Below, piece after piece: positions 6,164 through 13,259 of a DNA stretch of 13,259 bases; the first letter of the stretch is position 1; each line of letters opens with the position of its first letter. The stretch is taken from positions 1 through 13,259 of the forward strand of contig JAGWNV010000043.1 in NCBI GenBank assembly GCA_028872975.1, given 5' to 3'. The stretch comes from Acidobacteriota bacterium (GTDB lineage Bacteria > Actinomycetota > Acidimicrobiia > Acidimicrobiales > UBA8190). The translations under genes and the position numbers were made by a program. Below the pieces are notes generated by a model. The model searched no databases and had not been told where the DNA came from. It was given only the letters and a program-made list of their open reading frames with translations.

Positions 6164-8094
6164 TGGCCCTCGTCGTCGCCCTGGCCGTCTCCGTGGCGGG
6201 CCTCGTGTTCGGGCTGGTCGCCGACCTCCGATACGCGCGCCGGGGCCGGAAGGGAGTCGCAGCGGGCCCCGTCGCCCTCGGCGGTACGCCCGGGCCGCCC
6301 TCGCCGCCGGTCCCACCACCGCAGGCGCTGGCCCCCCTGGCGCCGCCCGAGGCGTGGAGGGCGCCGGTGGCGCCACCGCCGCCGGAGGCGGGGACGCCGG
6401 GCCCGGCTCCCGAGACGTCGGTTGCCCGCTCGGCGGCTCCGGGCCGGTCGGCGGCGCCCGCACCGGGGCCGTCTCCGGGAGCCCTCCTCGAGTGCGAAGG
6501 TGTGGACGTGGCCTACGGGCAGGTCCGGGTGCTCTTCGGCGTCGACCTCGAGGTCGGGCCCGAGGAGATCGTCGCCCTGCTCGGGACGAACGGTGCCGGC
6601 AAGTCGACACTGCTCAAGGCCATCTCCGGGGTCGTCGACCCCATGGGCGGGACGATCCGCTTCGACGGCCGAGACATCACCCACGCCGACCCGGTCACGA
6701 GGGCGAAGCTCGGGATCGTCCAGGTCCCCGGCGGCCGCGCCGTCTTCCCCACCCTCACCGTGGCCGAGCATTTCAAGGCGGCGGGGTGGCTCTTCTCCCG
6801 GGAGAGCCACGAGGAGGCGAGGGCCCGCACCGAACGGGTCCTCGACATGTTCCCCCGCCTGCGGGACCGGTGGGACCAGCTGGGGGGGAATCTCTCCGGG
6901 GGCGAGCAACAACAGCTCGGCCTGGGGATGGCCTTCGTGGCCAAGCCCCGCCTCCTCATCATCGACGAGCTCTCCCTCGGTCTCTCCCCGATCGTGGTCG
7001 AGCAGCTCCTCGAGATCGTGAAGGCCATCCACGCCGAGGGTTGCCCGGTGATCCTCGTCGAGCAGTCGGTGAACGTGGCCCTCGGAATCGCCAGCCGGGC
7101 GTACTTCATGGAGAAGGGCGAGGTCCGGTTCCAGGGCGCCACGAGCGAGCTACTGGCACGGCCCGACGTGCTCCGCTCGGTGTTCCTCGAGGGAGCCTCC
7201 AACGGGGGCCGGGGCTCACCCGCCGATCCGATCCGGGTGGCGGCCGCCGCCGATCGCCGACCGACGCCGGGGGACCCTGGGCCCGAGGTGCCCGCCCTGA
7301 GCGTGGCCGGGCTGTCCACGCGCTTCGGGGGCATCAGCGCCGTCGAGGACGTGAGCTTCGACCTCCGACACGGCGAGGTGCTCGGGCTCATCGGCCCCAA
7401 CGGGGCCGGGAAGACGACGGTCTTCGACCTGGTGTCGGGTGTGGTCCCCCCCGACGGGGGCAGGATCCGGCTCCAGGGCACCGACGTCACCGGCTGGCGC
7501 GCCGACCGCCGGGCCGCCCAGGGACTGGGGCGGTCCTTCCAGGACGCCCGGATCTTCCCCTCCCTCACGGTCACCGAGAACATCGCCCTCGGCCTCGACC
7601 GCCACGTCGAGGTCCGGGACCACTTCGCCGCGCTCCTCGACCTGCCCGCCGTCCAGGAGTCCGAGCGGCGGGTGCGGCTCGGCGTGGACGAGCTCGTCGA
7701 GCTCATGGGGCTGCAGGCCTACCGCGACAAGTTCGTCTCCGAGCTCTCCACCGGGGTCCGCCGCATCGTGGACCTGGCCATGGCCATCGCCCACGAGCCC
7801 ACCGTCCTCCTCCTCGACGAGCCGTCGTCGGGAATCGCCCAGCGGGAGACCGAGGCGCTCGGGCCACTTCTCAAGCGGATCCAGAAGGAGATCGACTGCT
7901 CGCTGCTCGTCATCGAGCACGACATGCCCCTCGTCGCCGCCGTCGCCGACGAGATCCTCGCCCTCGACCTCGGGGAGGTCGTCATGCGGGGCACCCCCGC
8001 CGAGGTCATGTCCGACCCCAGGGTGGTGGCCTCCTACCTCGGTGGCGACCTGTCGGCCATCCAACGGTCCGGAGCGGCGGCACCGGCGTACTGA
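6163..8094 (+). CDS. Membrane-anchored fused LivF-LivG tandem ABC ATPase
   Basis: This 643-residue protein supplies both ATPase domains for the fused permease. Residues 1-20 form a hydrophobic helix followed by basic RYARRGRKG, so the chain is probably tethered with the ATPases in the cytoplasm. Residues about 35-105 are a Pro/Ala-rich linker. Domain 1 (about 107-345) is LivF-like: Walker A GTNGAGKST (141-149), signature LSGGEQQQL (244-252), Walker B Asp268-Glu269, and Glu300-Gln301 where most ABC ATPases have the switch histidine. Domain 2 (about 378-640) is LivG-like: Walker A GPNGAGKTT (411-419), altered signature LSTGVRR (528-534), Asp552-Glu553 and switch His586. Both catalytic glutamates are present. 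The order F-then-G is the reverse of the livG-livF gene order on the other strand. GGAG lies 5 bases before the ATG, and the 1-base stop/start overlap couples it to the permease. The N-terminal helix could be misread only if the true start were internal, but no better start is seen. Confidence 0.9.
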   Translation: MALVVALAVSVAGLVFGLVADLRYARRGRKGVAAGPVALGGTPGPPSPPVPPPQALAPLAPPEAWRAPVAPPPPEAGTPGPAPETSVARSAAPGRSAAPAPGPSPGALLECEGVDVAYGQVRVLFGVDLEVGPEEIVALLGTNGAGKSTLLKAISGVVDPMGGTIRFDGRDITHADPVTRAKLGIVQVPGGRAVFPTLTVAEHFKAAGWLFSRESHEEARARTERVLDMFPRLRDRWDQLGGNLSGGEQQQLGLGMAFVAKPRLLIIDELSLGLSPIVVEQLLEIVKAIHAEGCPVILVEQSVNVALGIASRAYFMEKGEVRFQGATSELLARPDVLRSVFLEGASNGGRGSPADPIRVAAAADRRPTPGDPGPEVPALSVAGLSTRFGGISAVEDVSFDLRHGEVLGLIGPNGAGKTTVFDLVSGVVPPDGGRIRLQGTDVTGWRADRRAAQGLGRSFQDARIFPSLTVTENIALGLDRHVEVRDHFAALLDLPAVQESERRVRLGVDELVELMGLQAYRDKFVSELSTGVRRIVDLAMAIAHEPTVLLLDEPSSGIAQRETEALGPLLKRIQKEIDCSLLVIEHDMPLVAAVADEILALDLGEVVMRGTPAEVMSDPRVVASYLGGDLSAIQRSGAAAPAY

Positions 8095-8111
8095 GCCCTA
8101 ACCTGGGCGCC

Positions 8112-8822
8112 ATGAGCGAACCGGTCACCTACGAGCTGCGCGAGGGCGTCGCCACCGTGCGCATGGACGACGGGAAGGTGAACGCCCTGTCGCGGACGAT
8201 GCTGGCCGGGATCGGTGCCGCCCTCGACAAGGCCGAGGCCGACGAAGCCGTCGTCGTCCTCACGGGCCGGCCCGGCATCTTCTCGGCGGGCTTCGACCTC
8301 CGGGTGCTCCGAGGAGGCGGCCCCGACGCCGTGTCCATGCTCCAGGAGGGCTTCCTCCTCGCCGAGCGCCTCCTCTCCTATCCCCGGCCCGTCGTCATCA
8401 CCTGCCCGGGACATGCCATCGCCATGGCCTCGTTCCTCTTGCTGTCCCCCGACTACCGCATCGGCGCCGCCGGCGAGTTCCGGATCACCGCCAACGAGGT
8501 GGCCATCGGGCTCGTCATGCCCCGGGCCGCCGTCGAGCTGTGCCGCCAGCGCCTGGCTCCGGCCTACCTCCACCGTGCCGTCGCCCTGGCCGAGGTCTTC
8601 TCGCCCGAGCGGGCCGTCGCCGCCGGCTTCCTCGACGACGTGGTCGCCCCCGAGGCGCTCGACGAGGCGGGCGCCGACGCCGGGCGCCGGCTGGCCGAGC
8701 TCAACATGACGGCGCACCGGGCCACGAAGGAGCGCACCCGCGCCCTCGGCCTCGGTCGTCTCCGGGCCGCCATCGAGCAGGACGACGCCGACATGGCCGG
8801 GGGCCTCGGGATCGAGGCCTGA
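8112..8822 (+). CDS. Crotonase / enoyl-CoA hydratase family protein with one catalytic Glu missing
   Basis: This 236-residue crotonase-fold protein would act on an acyl-CoA thioester in the cytoplasm. Visible motifs are the first oxyanion-hole block SAGFDL (58-63), the second block GHAIAMASF (100-108), and NEVAIGL with Glu129. By alignment from memory to rat mitochondrial enoyl-CoA hydratase, Glu129 corresponds to Glu164, but Phe108 stands where Glu144 should be and Met105 where the oxyanion glycine is. Classical water addition is therefore doubtful; isomerase, hydrolase or other crotonase chemistry is possible. The same GHAxAM pattern occurs in a group of actinobacterial proteins usually just called crotonase family. 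It starts 17 bases after the ATPase stop without a clear Shine-Dalgarno and is the last gene of the operon, suggesting that the imported acid is processed as a CoA ester. Confidence 0.88.
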   Translation: MSEPVTYELREGVATVRMDDGKVNALSRTMLAGIGAALDKAEADEAVVVLTGRPGIFSAGFDLRVLRGGGPDAVSMLQEGFLLAERLLSYPRPVVITCPGHAIAMASFLLLSPDYRIGAAGEFRITANEVAIGLVMPRAAVELCRQRLAPAYLHRAVALAEVFSPERAVAAGFLDDVVAPEALDEAGADAGRRLAELNMTAHRATKERTRALGLGRLRAAIEQDDADMAGGLGIEA

Positions 8823-8841
8823 CCGGCGGACCGGCTCAGGT
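8817..8841. terminator. Shared bidirectional stem-loop at the convergent gene ends
   Basis: CCTGA (8818-8822) pairs with TCAGG (8836-8840), and CCGG (8823-8826) pairs with CCGG (8831-8834), around loop CGGA with a single bulged C at 8835; G8817 and T8841 add a wobble pair. The crotonase stop (8820-8822) lies in one arm and the SRPBCC stop (complement of 8836-8838) in the other. The structure reads the same from both sides, so it may end or protect both transcripts. There is no T-run on either side, so a simple intrinsic terminator is not certain. Confidence 0.45.
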
Positions 8842-9333
8842 GCCGGAGGCCTCGGCGTCCACCAGGTCGGGCCGGTACTCGGGATGGTCGGTCAGGTACT
8901 GCGACGCCCGGCGCATCGAGGCCTCGTTCTGGCGGTTGATGAACCCGTAGATGGGGCCCTCGAACCACTTGAAGGGGAGCTTCGTCAGGTGGTACCGCTC
9001 CTCGAACCGGAACAGGGTCCGATTGGGACCGAGCGGCTCGAGCTCGACCTTGCCCGTCTGGTCGTTCCCGGGGTCGCTCGAGATCATCGTGTAGGTGTAG
9101 CCCCGCTCGGGCTCCACGTCGGAGACGAGCTCGAGCGCCGAGCCCTGGCGGCCGAAGGGCATCTTGTAGACGACCCGGCGCAGGCGGCCGTTGTGGTGCT
9201 CGTCCCCGGGCCACAGCACGTCCACCCGGAGCACCATCGGCGCGTAGTCCGTCCAGCGGTCGTAGTCCTGGAACAGCGCCCAGATGCGCGGGGCCGAGTG
9301 CGGCATCTCGAAGCTGTAGCGGTGTTCTCTCAC
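8836..9333 (-). CDS. SRPBCC-fold (polyketide cyclase/START-like) protein
   Basis: This 165-residue protein starts at a GTG at 9333, chosen because AGGGAG lies 8 bases upstream and the next residues (HRYSFEMPHSAPRIWALFQD) are the usual first strand and helix of the SRPBCC fold. The pattern of a short N-terminal strand, W-x-x-F-x-D-x-x-R-W helix, a beta-rich centre (RLRRVVYKMP, LELVSDVEP, YTYTMISSDP) and a long C-terminal helix with NRQNEASMRRASQYL fits this hydrophobic-ligand-binding superfamily. There is no signal peptide, so it is cytoplasmic. Members include cyclases, lipid carriers and stress proteins, so the exact role cannot be assigned. It begins 13 bases after the livF stop and is probably the last gene of the livHMGF transcript. 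Its stop lies 13 bases from the opposing crotonase stop. Confidence 0.82.
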   Translation of the reverse strand: MREHRYSFEMPHSAPRIWALFQDYDRWTDYAPMVLRVDVLWPGDEHHNGRLRRVVYKMPFGRQGSALELVSDVEPERGYTYTMISSDPGNDQTGKVELEPLGPNRTLFRFEERYHLTKLPFKWFEGPIYGFINRQNEASMRRASQYLTDHPEYRPDLVDAEASGT

Positions 9334-9346
9334 GGTGTCCGCTCCC

Positions 9347-10059
<713 letters not shown>

Positions 10060-10063
<4 letters not shown>

Positions 10064-10941
10064 GTGCCCTCCTCGGGGCCTGCGGCCTCGTCGGCTCCCC
10101 CTTCGGGCGCCGTCCCGGCGTCGGTCCGCCCCAGGTAGGCCTCGATCACCGCCTCGTCGTGCTGGACCACGGCCGGGGTGCCCATGGCGATCAGCCTGCC
10201 GAAGTTGAGCACGGCCACCCGGTGGGCGGCGGCCATGACCAGGCGCATGTCGTGCTCGATGAGGAGCACCGACACCCCCATCTCGGTGTTGACCCGGTGG
10301 ATGACGTCCTGGAGGGCGTCCTTCTCGGCCAGGTTCGTCCCCGCCGCCGGCTCGTCGAGCAGGAGCAGCTCGGGCCCGGTGGCGAGGGCCCGGGCGATCT
10401 CGAGCTTCCGCTGGTCGCCGTAGGGCAGGGCGCTGGCCAGCTCGTCGGCCCGGTCGGTGAGGCCCACGAAGGCGAGCAGCTCCTCGCTGCGGTCCCGGCT
10501 CCGGCGGTTCTCCCGGCGGGTGCGGGGCAGCAGGAGCATGGCCCCGGCCGGACCGGTGTGGAGCCTCGACTCCACGCCGACCCGGACGTTCTCGAAGGCG
10601 GTGAGGGCGTTGAAGAGACGGCTTGCCTGGAAGGTGCGGGCGATGCCGAGGCGGTTCACCCGGCTGGGCCGCCTGCCCACCACGCTCACCGCCGACTTGC
10701 CCTCGGGACGGAACTCGATGGTGCCCTCCTGGGGCGTGTACACCCCGGTGAGGCAGTTGAACAGCGACGTCTTGCCGGCGCCGTTGGGGCCGATGACGGC
10801 GAGGACCTCGCCGCGCTCCTGCTGGAGGCTCACGTCGGCCAGGCTGGTCACCCCGCCGAAGCGGAGCGTCACGTGGGCCACCGCCACGATGGGGTCGCCC
10901 ACCGGCGGCGCCAGCACCGAGGCGTCGGCGAGGCCGGTCAC
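10060..10941 (-). CDS. livG: LivG-type ABC transporter ATPase
   Basis: This 293-residue ATPase has Walker A GPNGAGKT (51-58), Q-loop TFQASRLF with Gln105, the LivG-style signature LPYGDQRKLEIARAL (172 onward) in place of LSGGQ, Walker B Asp196-Glu197 in LLLLDEPAAG, and switch histidine His230 in LLIEHDM. About 35 residues longer than E. coli LivG (about 255), it carries a short N-terminal extension and an acidic Gly/Ala-rich tail (about 272-293). The GTG at 10941 overlaps the livM stop (GTGA), and its own stop overlaps livF the same way, so livM, livG and livF are translationally coupled. It acts at the inner face of the membrane as partner of LivF. Confidence 0.93.
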
Positions 10942-12296
10942 GGCGCCACACCGGCGGCGGGGTCGGCCGATCCGCTCATGGCGTCGGCCGTCCCGATGCC
11001 CTGCTCGGCCAAGGCGAGCTCGCGCTTGCGTCGCCGGGAGGGGAGCATGCCCTCGGGCCGGAAGATCATCATCACCACGAGGAGGGCCCCCAGGTAGATG
11101 TAGAGGTCCTGGGGCTGGTACCCGAAGAGGGGGTGCTGGCGGAGGATCTGGGGCACCCACTGCAGGAAGGCGGCCCCGGCCACGGCGCCGGGCAACGAGC
11201 CCATGCCGCCGAAGATCACGAGCACGAGGACCAGGATCGACAGCTGGACCGTGAAGTCCTGGGAGGTGACGAATCCGATCTTGCTCACCTCGAGCAGGCC
11301 GGCGAATCCCGAGGTCGACGCCCCGATGGCGAAGGCCATCACCTTGTACTTGAGCACGTTGATGCCGACGGCCTCGGCCGCCACCTCGTCCTCCCGCACC
11401 GCCGTGAAGGCGCGGCCCACCCGGGAGTCCTCGAGAGCCCGGAAACCGAAGAGGACGAGGACGACGAAGCCCAGGAGCAGGTAGTAGTAGGGCAGGTTCG
11501 ACAGCGTCCAGGCGTAGTGGACGCCCAGGGCGTGGACCGAGAAGTGGGGGACGCCGGTCACCCCCTCGGCCCCGCCCGTCACCCCTTGCAGGTTGGTGGC
11601 GGCGATCTGGATGATCTCCCCGAAGCCGAGGGTGACGATGGCCAGGTAGTCGCCCCGCAGCCGCAGGGTGGGGGCGCCCAGGATGACGCCCGCCACCATG
11701 GCGGCGGCGATGGCGAAGGGGATGACGAAGAAGGGGTTCAGGTGGAACGGGGGGTGGACCGGCAGCGCCCCCGTCCAGTAGGCCCCGGAGTAGGCGCCGA
11801 TGGCATAGAAGGCGATGTAGCCGAGGTCGAGCAGCCCGGCGTAGCCCACCACCACGTTGAGGCCGATGGCGAGGAGGACGAAGACGCCGATCTGGTCGAC
11901 GAGGACCTCCTGCCAGAACCCCGAGAGTGTCGGCGGGTACACGACGGCGAAGACGAGCACGACGAGGTACACGCCGTAGCGGGCCCGCCGGGTCCGCACC
12001 AGTCGGGCCGGCAGCCGGGTCAGATGGACGCTCGTCTCCCGGACCCGCTCCCCGTAGCGGGCCCTCACGAAGCTGAGGGCCCACAGGGCCACGCCCAGGG
12101 CCACGAAGACGAGCACCCGGGGGTGGAAGAGCGAGCCGGTGAAGCCGGCCACGGGGGCCGCCTGGCTGCCCGACGGGCCGGTCATGAGGGCGAGGACGAG
12201 GCCCCCGAACACCCAGGCGGCGAGCCGGCGGGCCTCGGGCGAACGCCACAGCACCCGGGCCCGGGCCGAGGCGGTGGCGGTGGTGCCGGCGCTCAT
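10938..12296 (-). CDS. livM: LivM-type ABC transporter permease
   Basis: This 452-residue inner-membrane permease has the LivM core opening NVVVGYAGLLDLGYIAFYAI, the segment LRLRGDYLAIVTLGFGEI, the ATPase-contact loop VREDEVAAEAVGINVLKYK and IFGGMGSLPGAVAGA near the end. Before the core is a long N-terminal region (about residues 1-130) with two to three extra hydrophobic stretches separated by an Arg-rich segment (RARYGERVRETS and RLPARLVRTRRARYG); E. coli LivM also has an extended N-terminus but is somewhat shorter (425). The C-terminal tail is basic (SRRRKREL) and cytoplasmic. The ATG at 12296 overlaps the livH stop (ATGA), and an 8-bp hairpin sits just before it. It should form a heterodimer with LivH. 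Confidence 0.92.
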   Translation of the reverse strand: MSAGTTATASARARVLWRSPEARRLAAWVFGGLVLALMTGPSGSQAAPVAGFTGSLFHPRVLVFVALGVALWALSFVRARYGERVRETSVHLTRLPARLVRTRRARYGVYLVVLVFAVVYPPTLSGFWQEVLVDQIGVFVLLAIGLNVVVGYAGLLDLGYIAFYAIGAYSGAYWTGALPVHPPFHLNPFFVIPFAIAAAMVAGVILGAPTLRLRGDYLAIVTLGFGEIIQIAATNLQGVTGGAEGVTGVPHFSVHALGVHYAWTLSNLPYYYLLLGFVVLVLFGFRALEDSRVGRAFTAVREDEVAAEAVGINVLKYKVMAFAIGASTSGFAGLLEVSKIGFVTSQDFTVQLSILVLVLVIFGGMGSLPGAVAGAAFLQWVPQILRQHPLFGYQPQDLYIYLGALLVVMMIFRPEGMLPSRRRKRELALAEQGIGTADAMSGSADPAAGVAP

Positions 12297-13222
12297 GCCG
12301 AGCGGCCCAGCCGCTCGCCGAGGATCCCGGTGGGCCGGATGAGCAGGACGAGGACGAGGATCCCGAAGGCGATGACGTCGCGCCAGGAGGACTGGACGCA
12401 GGAGACGCCGAGGTTCTCGGTGACCCCGAGGAGGAGCCCCCCGAGCACGGCTCCCCGGACGTTGCCGATGCCGCCCAGCACGGCGGCGGTGAAGGCCTTG
12501 AGCCCCGGGGTGAACCCCATGGTGTAGACGACCCCCGAGCTGAGCCCGAAGAGGAACCCGGCCGCCCCCCCCAGCAGGCCGCCGATGACGAAGGTCTGGG
12601 AGATGGTCCGGTCGATGTTGACGCCCATGAGGGCGGCGGTGTCGGCGTCCTGGGCCACGGCCCGGATCCCCCGGCCCAGGCGGGTCACGGCCACGAGCCG
12701 GTCGAGGAGCACGAGCATGACCACGGCCGAGACGGCGATCACGACCTCGTAGGTCTGCACCTCGGCCCCGAAGACGTGGAAGACGGTGGCGCTCAGGTCG
12801 AAGGGGGCCGGGATCGACACGGACTCCCGGCCGAACTCCTTGCCGGCCAGGTTGTAGAGGAAGAAGGATGCGCCGATGGCGCTGATGAGGAAGGCGAGCC
12901 TCGGGGCGTTGCGCCGGCGCAGCGGGCGGTAGGCGACGCGCTCGAGGACGAAGGCCACCGCCCCGCCGCCGGCGGCTCCCACCACGATGCCGACGACGAC
13001 CAGCTCGACCGAGGAGGCACCGTGCGGGGTGGTCGTGCCGACGAGGGTCCGCAGGACGAAGTACCCGGCGAACCCCCCGGACATGAACACCTCGCTGTGG
13101 GCGAAGTTGATGAGCTGGAGGACGCCGTAGACGAGGGTGTAGCCGAGGGCGATGAGAGCGTAGAGGAAGCCGTCGGAGAGGCCCTGGACCGTCAGGCTCC
13201 AGAAGTTGTGGGTGAAGCACAT
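12293..13222 (-). CDS. livH: LivH-type ABC transporter permease
   Basis: This 309-residue inner-membrane permease shows the LivH hallmark GLSDGFLYALIALGYTLVYG followed by INFAHSEVFMSGGFAGY near the N-terminus, the loop AVAQDADTAALMGVNIDRTI that contacts the ATPase, and the C-terminal GFTPGLKAFTAAVLGGIGNVRGA. The length equals E. coli LivH (308). The ATG at 13222 is preceded by GGAGGA at an unusually short distance of 3 bases. It is the first gene of the minus-strand livHMGF set visible here. No substrate-binding gene precedes it within the remaining 37 bases, so that partner must be encoded further away or shared. Confidence 0.93.
   Translation of the reverse strand: MCFTHNFWSLTVQGLSDGFLYALIALGYTLVYGVLQLINFAHSEVFMSGGFAGYFVLRTLVGTTTPHGASSVELVVVGIVVGAAGGGAVAFVLERVAYRPLRRRNAPRLAFLISAIGASFFLYNLAGKEFGRESVSIPAPFDLSATVFHVFGAEVQTYEVVIAVSAVVMLVLLDRLVAVTRLGRGIRAVAQDADTAALMGVNIDRTISQTFVIGGLLGGAAGFLFGLSSGVVYTMGFTPGLKAFTAAVLGGIGNVRGAVLGGLLLGVTENLGVSCVQSSWRDVIAFGILVLVLLIRPTGILGERLGRSA
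12299..12317 (-). promoter_or_regulatory. Hairpin immediately before the livM start
   Basis: On the minus strand CGAGCGGC (12317-12310) and GCCGCTCG (12306-12299) form a perfect 8-bp stem with loop TGG, two bases before the livM ATG. It lies inside the last codons of livH. No Shine-Dalgarno is visible before livM, so translation probably depends on ribosomes finishing livH, which would also melt the stem. Confidence 0.4.
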
Positions 13223-13225
13223 GGG

Positions 13226-13231
13226 TCCTCC
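13226..13231 (-). promoter_or_regulatory. Ribosome binding site of livH, short spacing
   Basis: GGAGGA on the minus strand lies 3 bases before the ATG at 13222. It is a strong match but closer than the usual 5-9 bases. The rest of the leader (13232-13259) shows no promoter that I can recognise before the window ends. Confidence 0.45.
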
Positions 13232-13259
13232 GATCGGCGCGGGAGGGGCCGGGGCCTAC

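Noticed and set aside
6240..6480. Pro/Ala-rich stretch considered as a DNA repeat
   Set aside because: There is no repeating unit at the DNA level; it is best explained as an unstructured protein linker.
5724..8111. Upstream extension of the crotonase frame to a 1032-codon open frame
   Set aside because: It overlaps the permease and ATPase genes and shows only Arg/Pro-rich nonsense until MSEPVTYEL at 8112.
10939..10965. Possible hairpin before the livG GTG, like those before livM and the fused permease
   Set aside because: Only a 4-bp stem with a 5-base loop can be formed, no more than expected in GC-rich DNA.
11133..12527. Plus-strand frame opposite livM and livH, rich in Glu, Asp, Gly and His
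   Set aside because: Antisense shadow of two clear permease genes.

Overview
This is a very GC-rich window (about 70% by eye) with GTG starts, dense 4-bp start/stop overlaps, an F420-type luciferase-like oxidoreductase and actinobacterial-style branched-chain (Liv/HAAT) ABC transporters. It suggests a free-living high-GC actinobacterium, most plausibly of the Acidimicrobiia type. That placement is inferred from protein style, not from a marker gene. I see no rRNA, tRNA, insertion sequence, phage gene, CRISPR array or replication origin.

Layout. (1) Positions 1-2259, minus strand: a luciferase-like monooxygenase (LLM) gene with an apparent N-terminal frameshift, a secreted EXORDIUM/PHI-1-like protein, an 82-residue CxC/HxxH protein, and a membrane protein cut by the window edge. 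(2) Positions 2260-2387: a short divergent control region holding a perfect 6-bp dyad, GGTGTC-N11-GACACC. (3) Positions 2355-8822, plus strand: a compact operon of substrate-binding protein, fused LivH-LivM permease, fused LivF-LivG ATPase with its own N-terminal membrane segment, and a crotonase-family protein. (4) Positions 13222-8836, minus strand: a second Liv system with separate genes in the order livH, livM, livG, livF, followed by an SRPBCC-fold protein. No binding-protein gene for it lies inside the window. The two operons converge, and their last stop codons sit in the two arms of one shared stem-loop (8817-8841).

How it may work together. Each operon encodes a complete transmembrane and ATPase core of a hydrophobic amino acid/amide/carboxylate importer and ends in a metabolic gene (crotonase or SRPBCC). 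This suggests uptake of acids that are later handled as CoA esters or hydrophobic intermediates; the substrates cannot be read from sequence. The plus-strand operon packs the core into two polypeptides, while the minus-strand operon uses four.

Most worth a second look are the membrane-tethered tandem ATPase, the fused permease, perfect triloop hairpins directly before two ATGA junctions (one in each operon), the shared bidirectional stem, the divergent dyad, the LLM frameshift, the EXORDIUM-like protein and the small cysteine/histidine protein. These are variants on known families; I do not see an obviously new defence or mobile system here.
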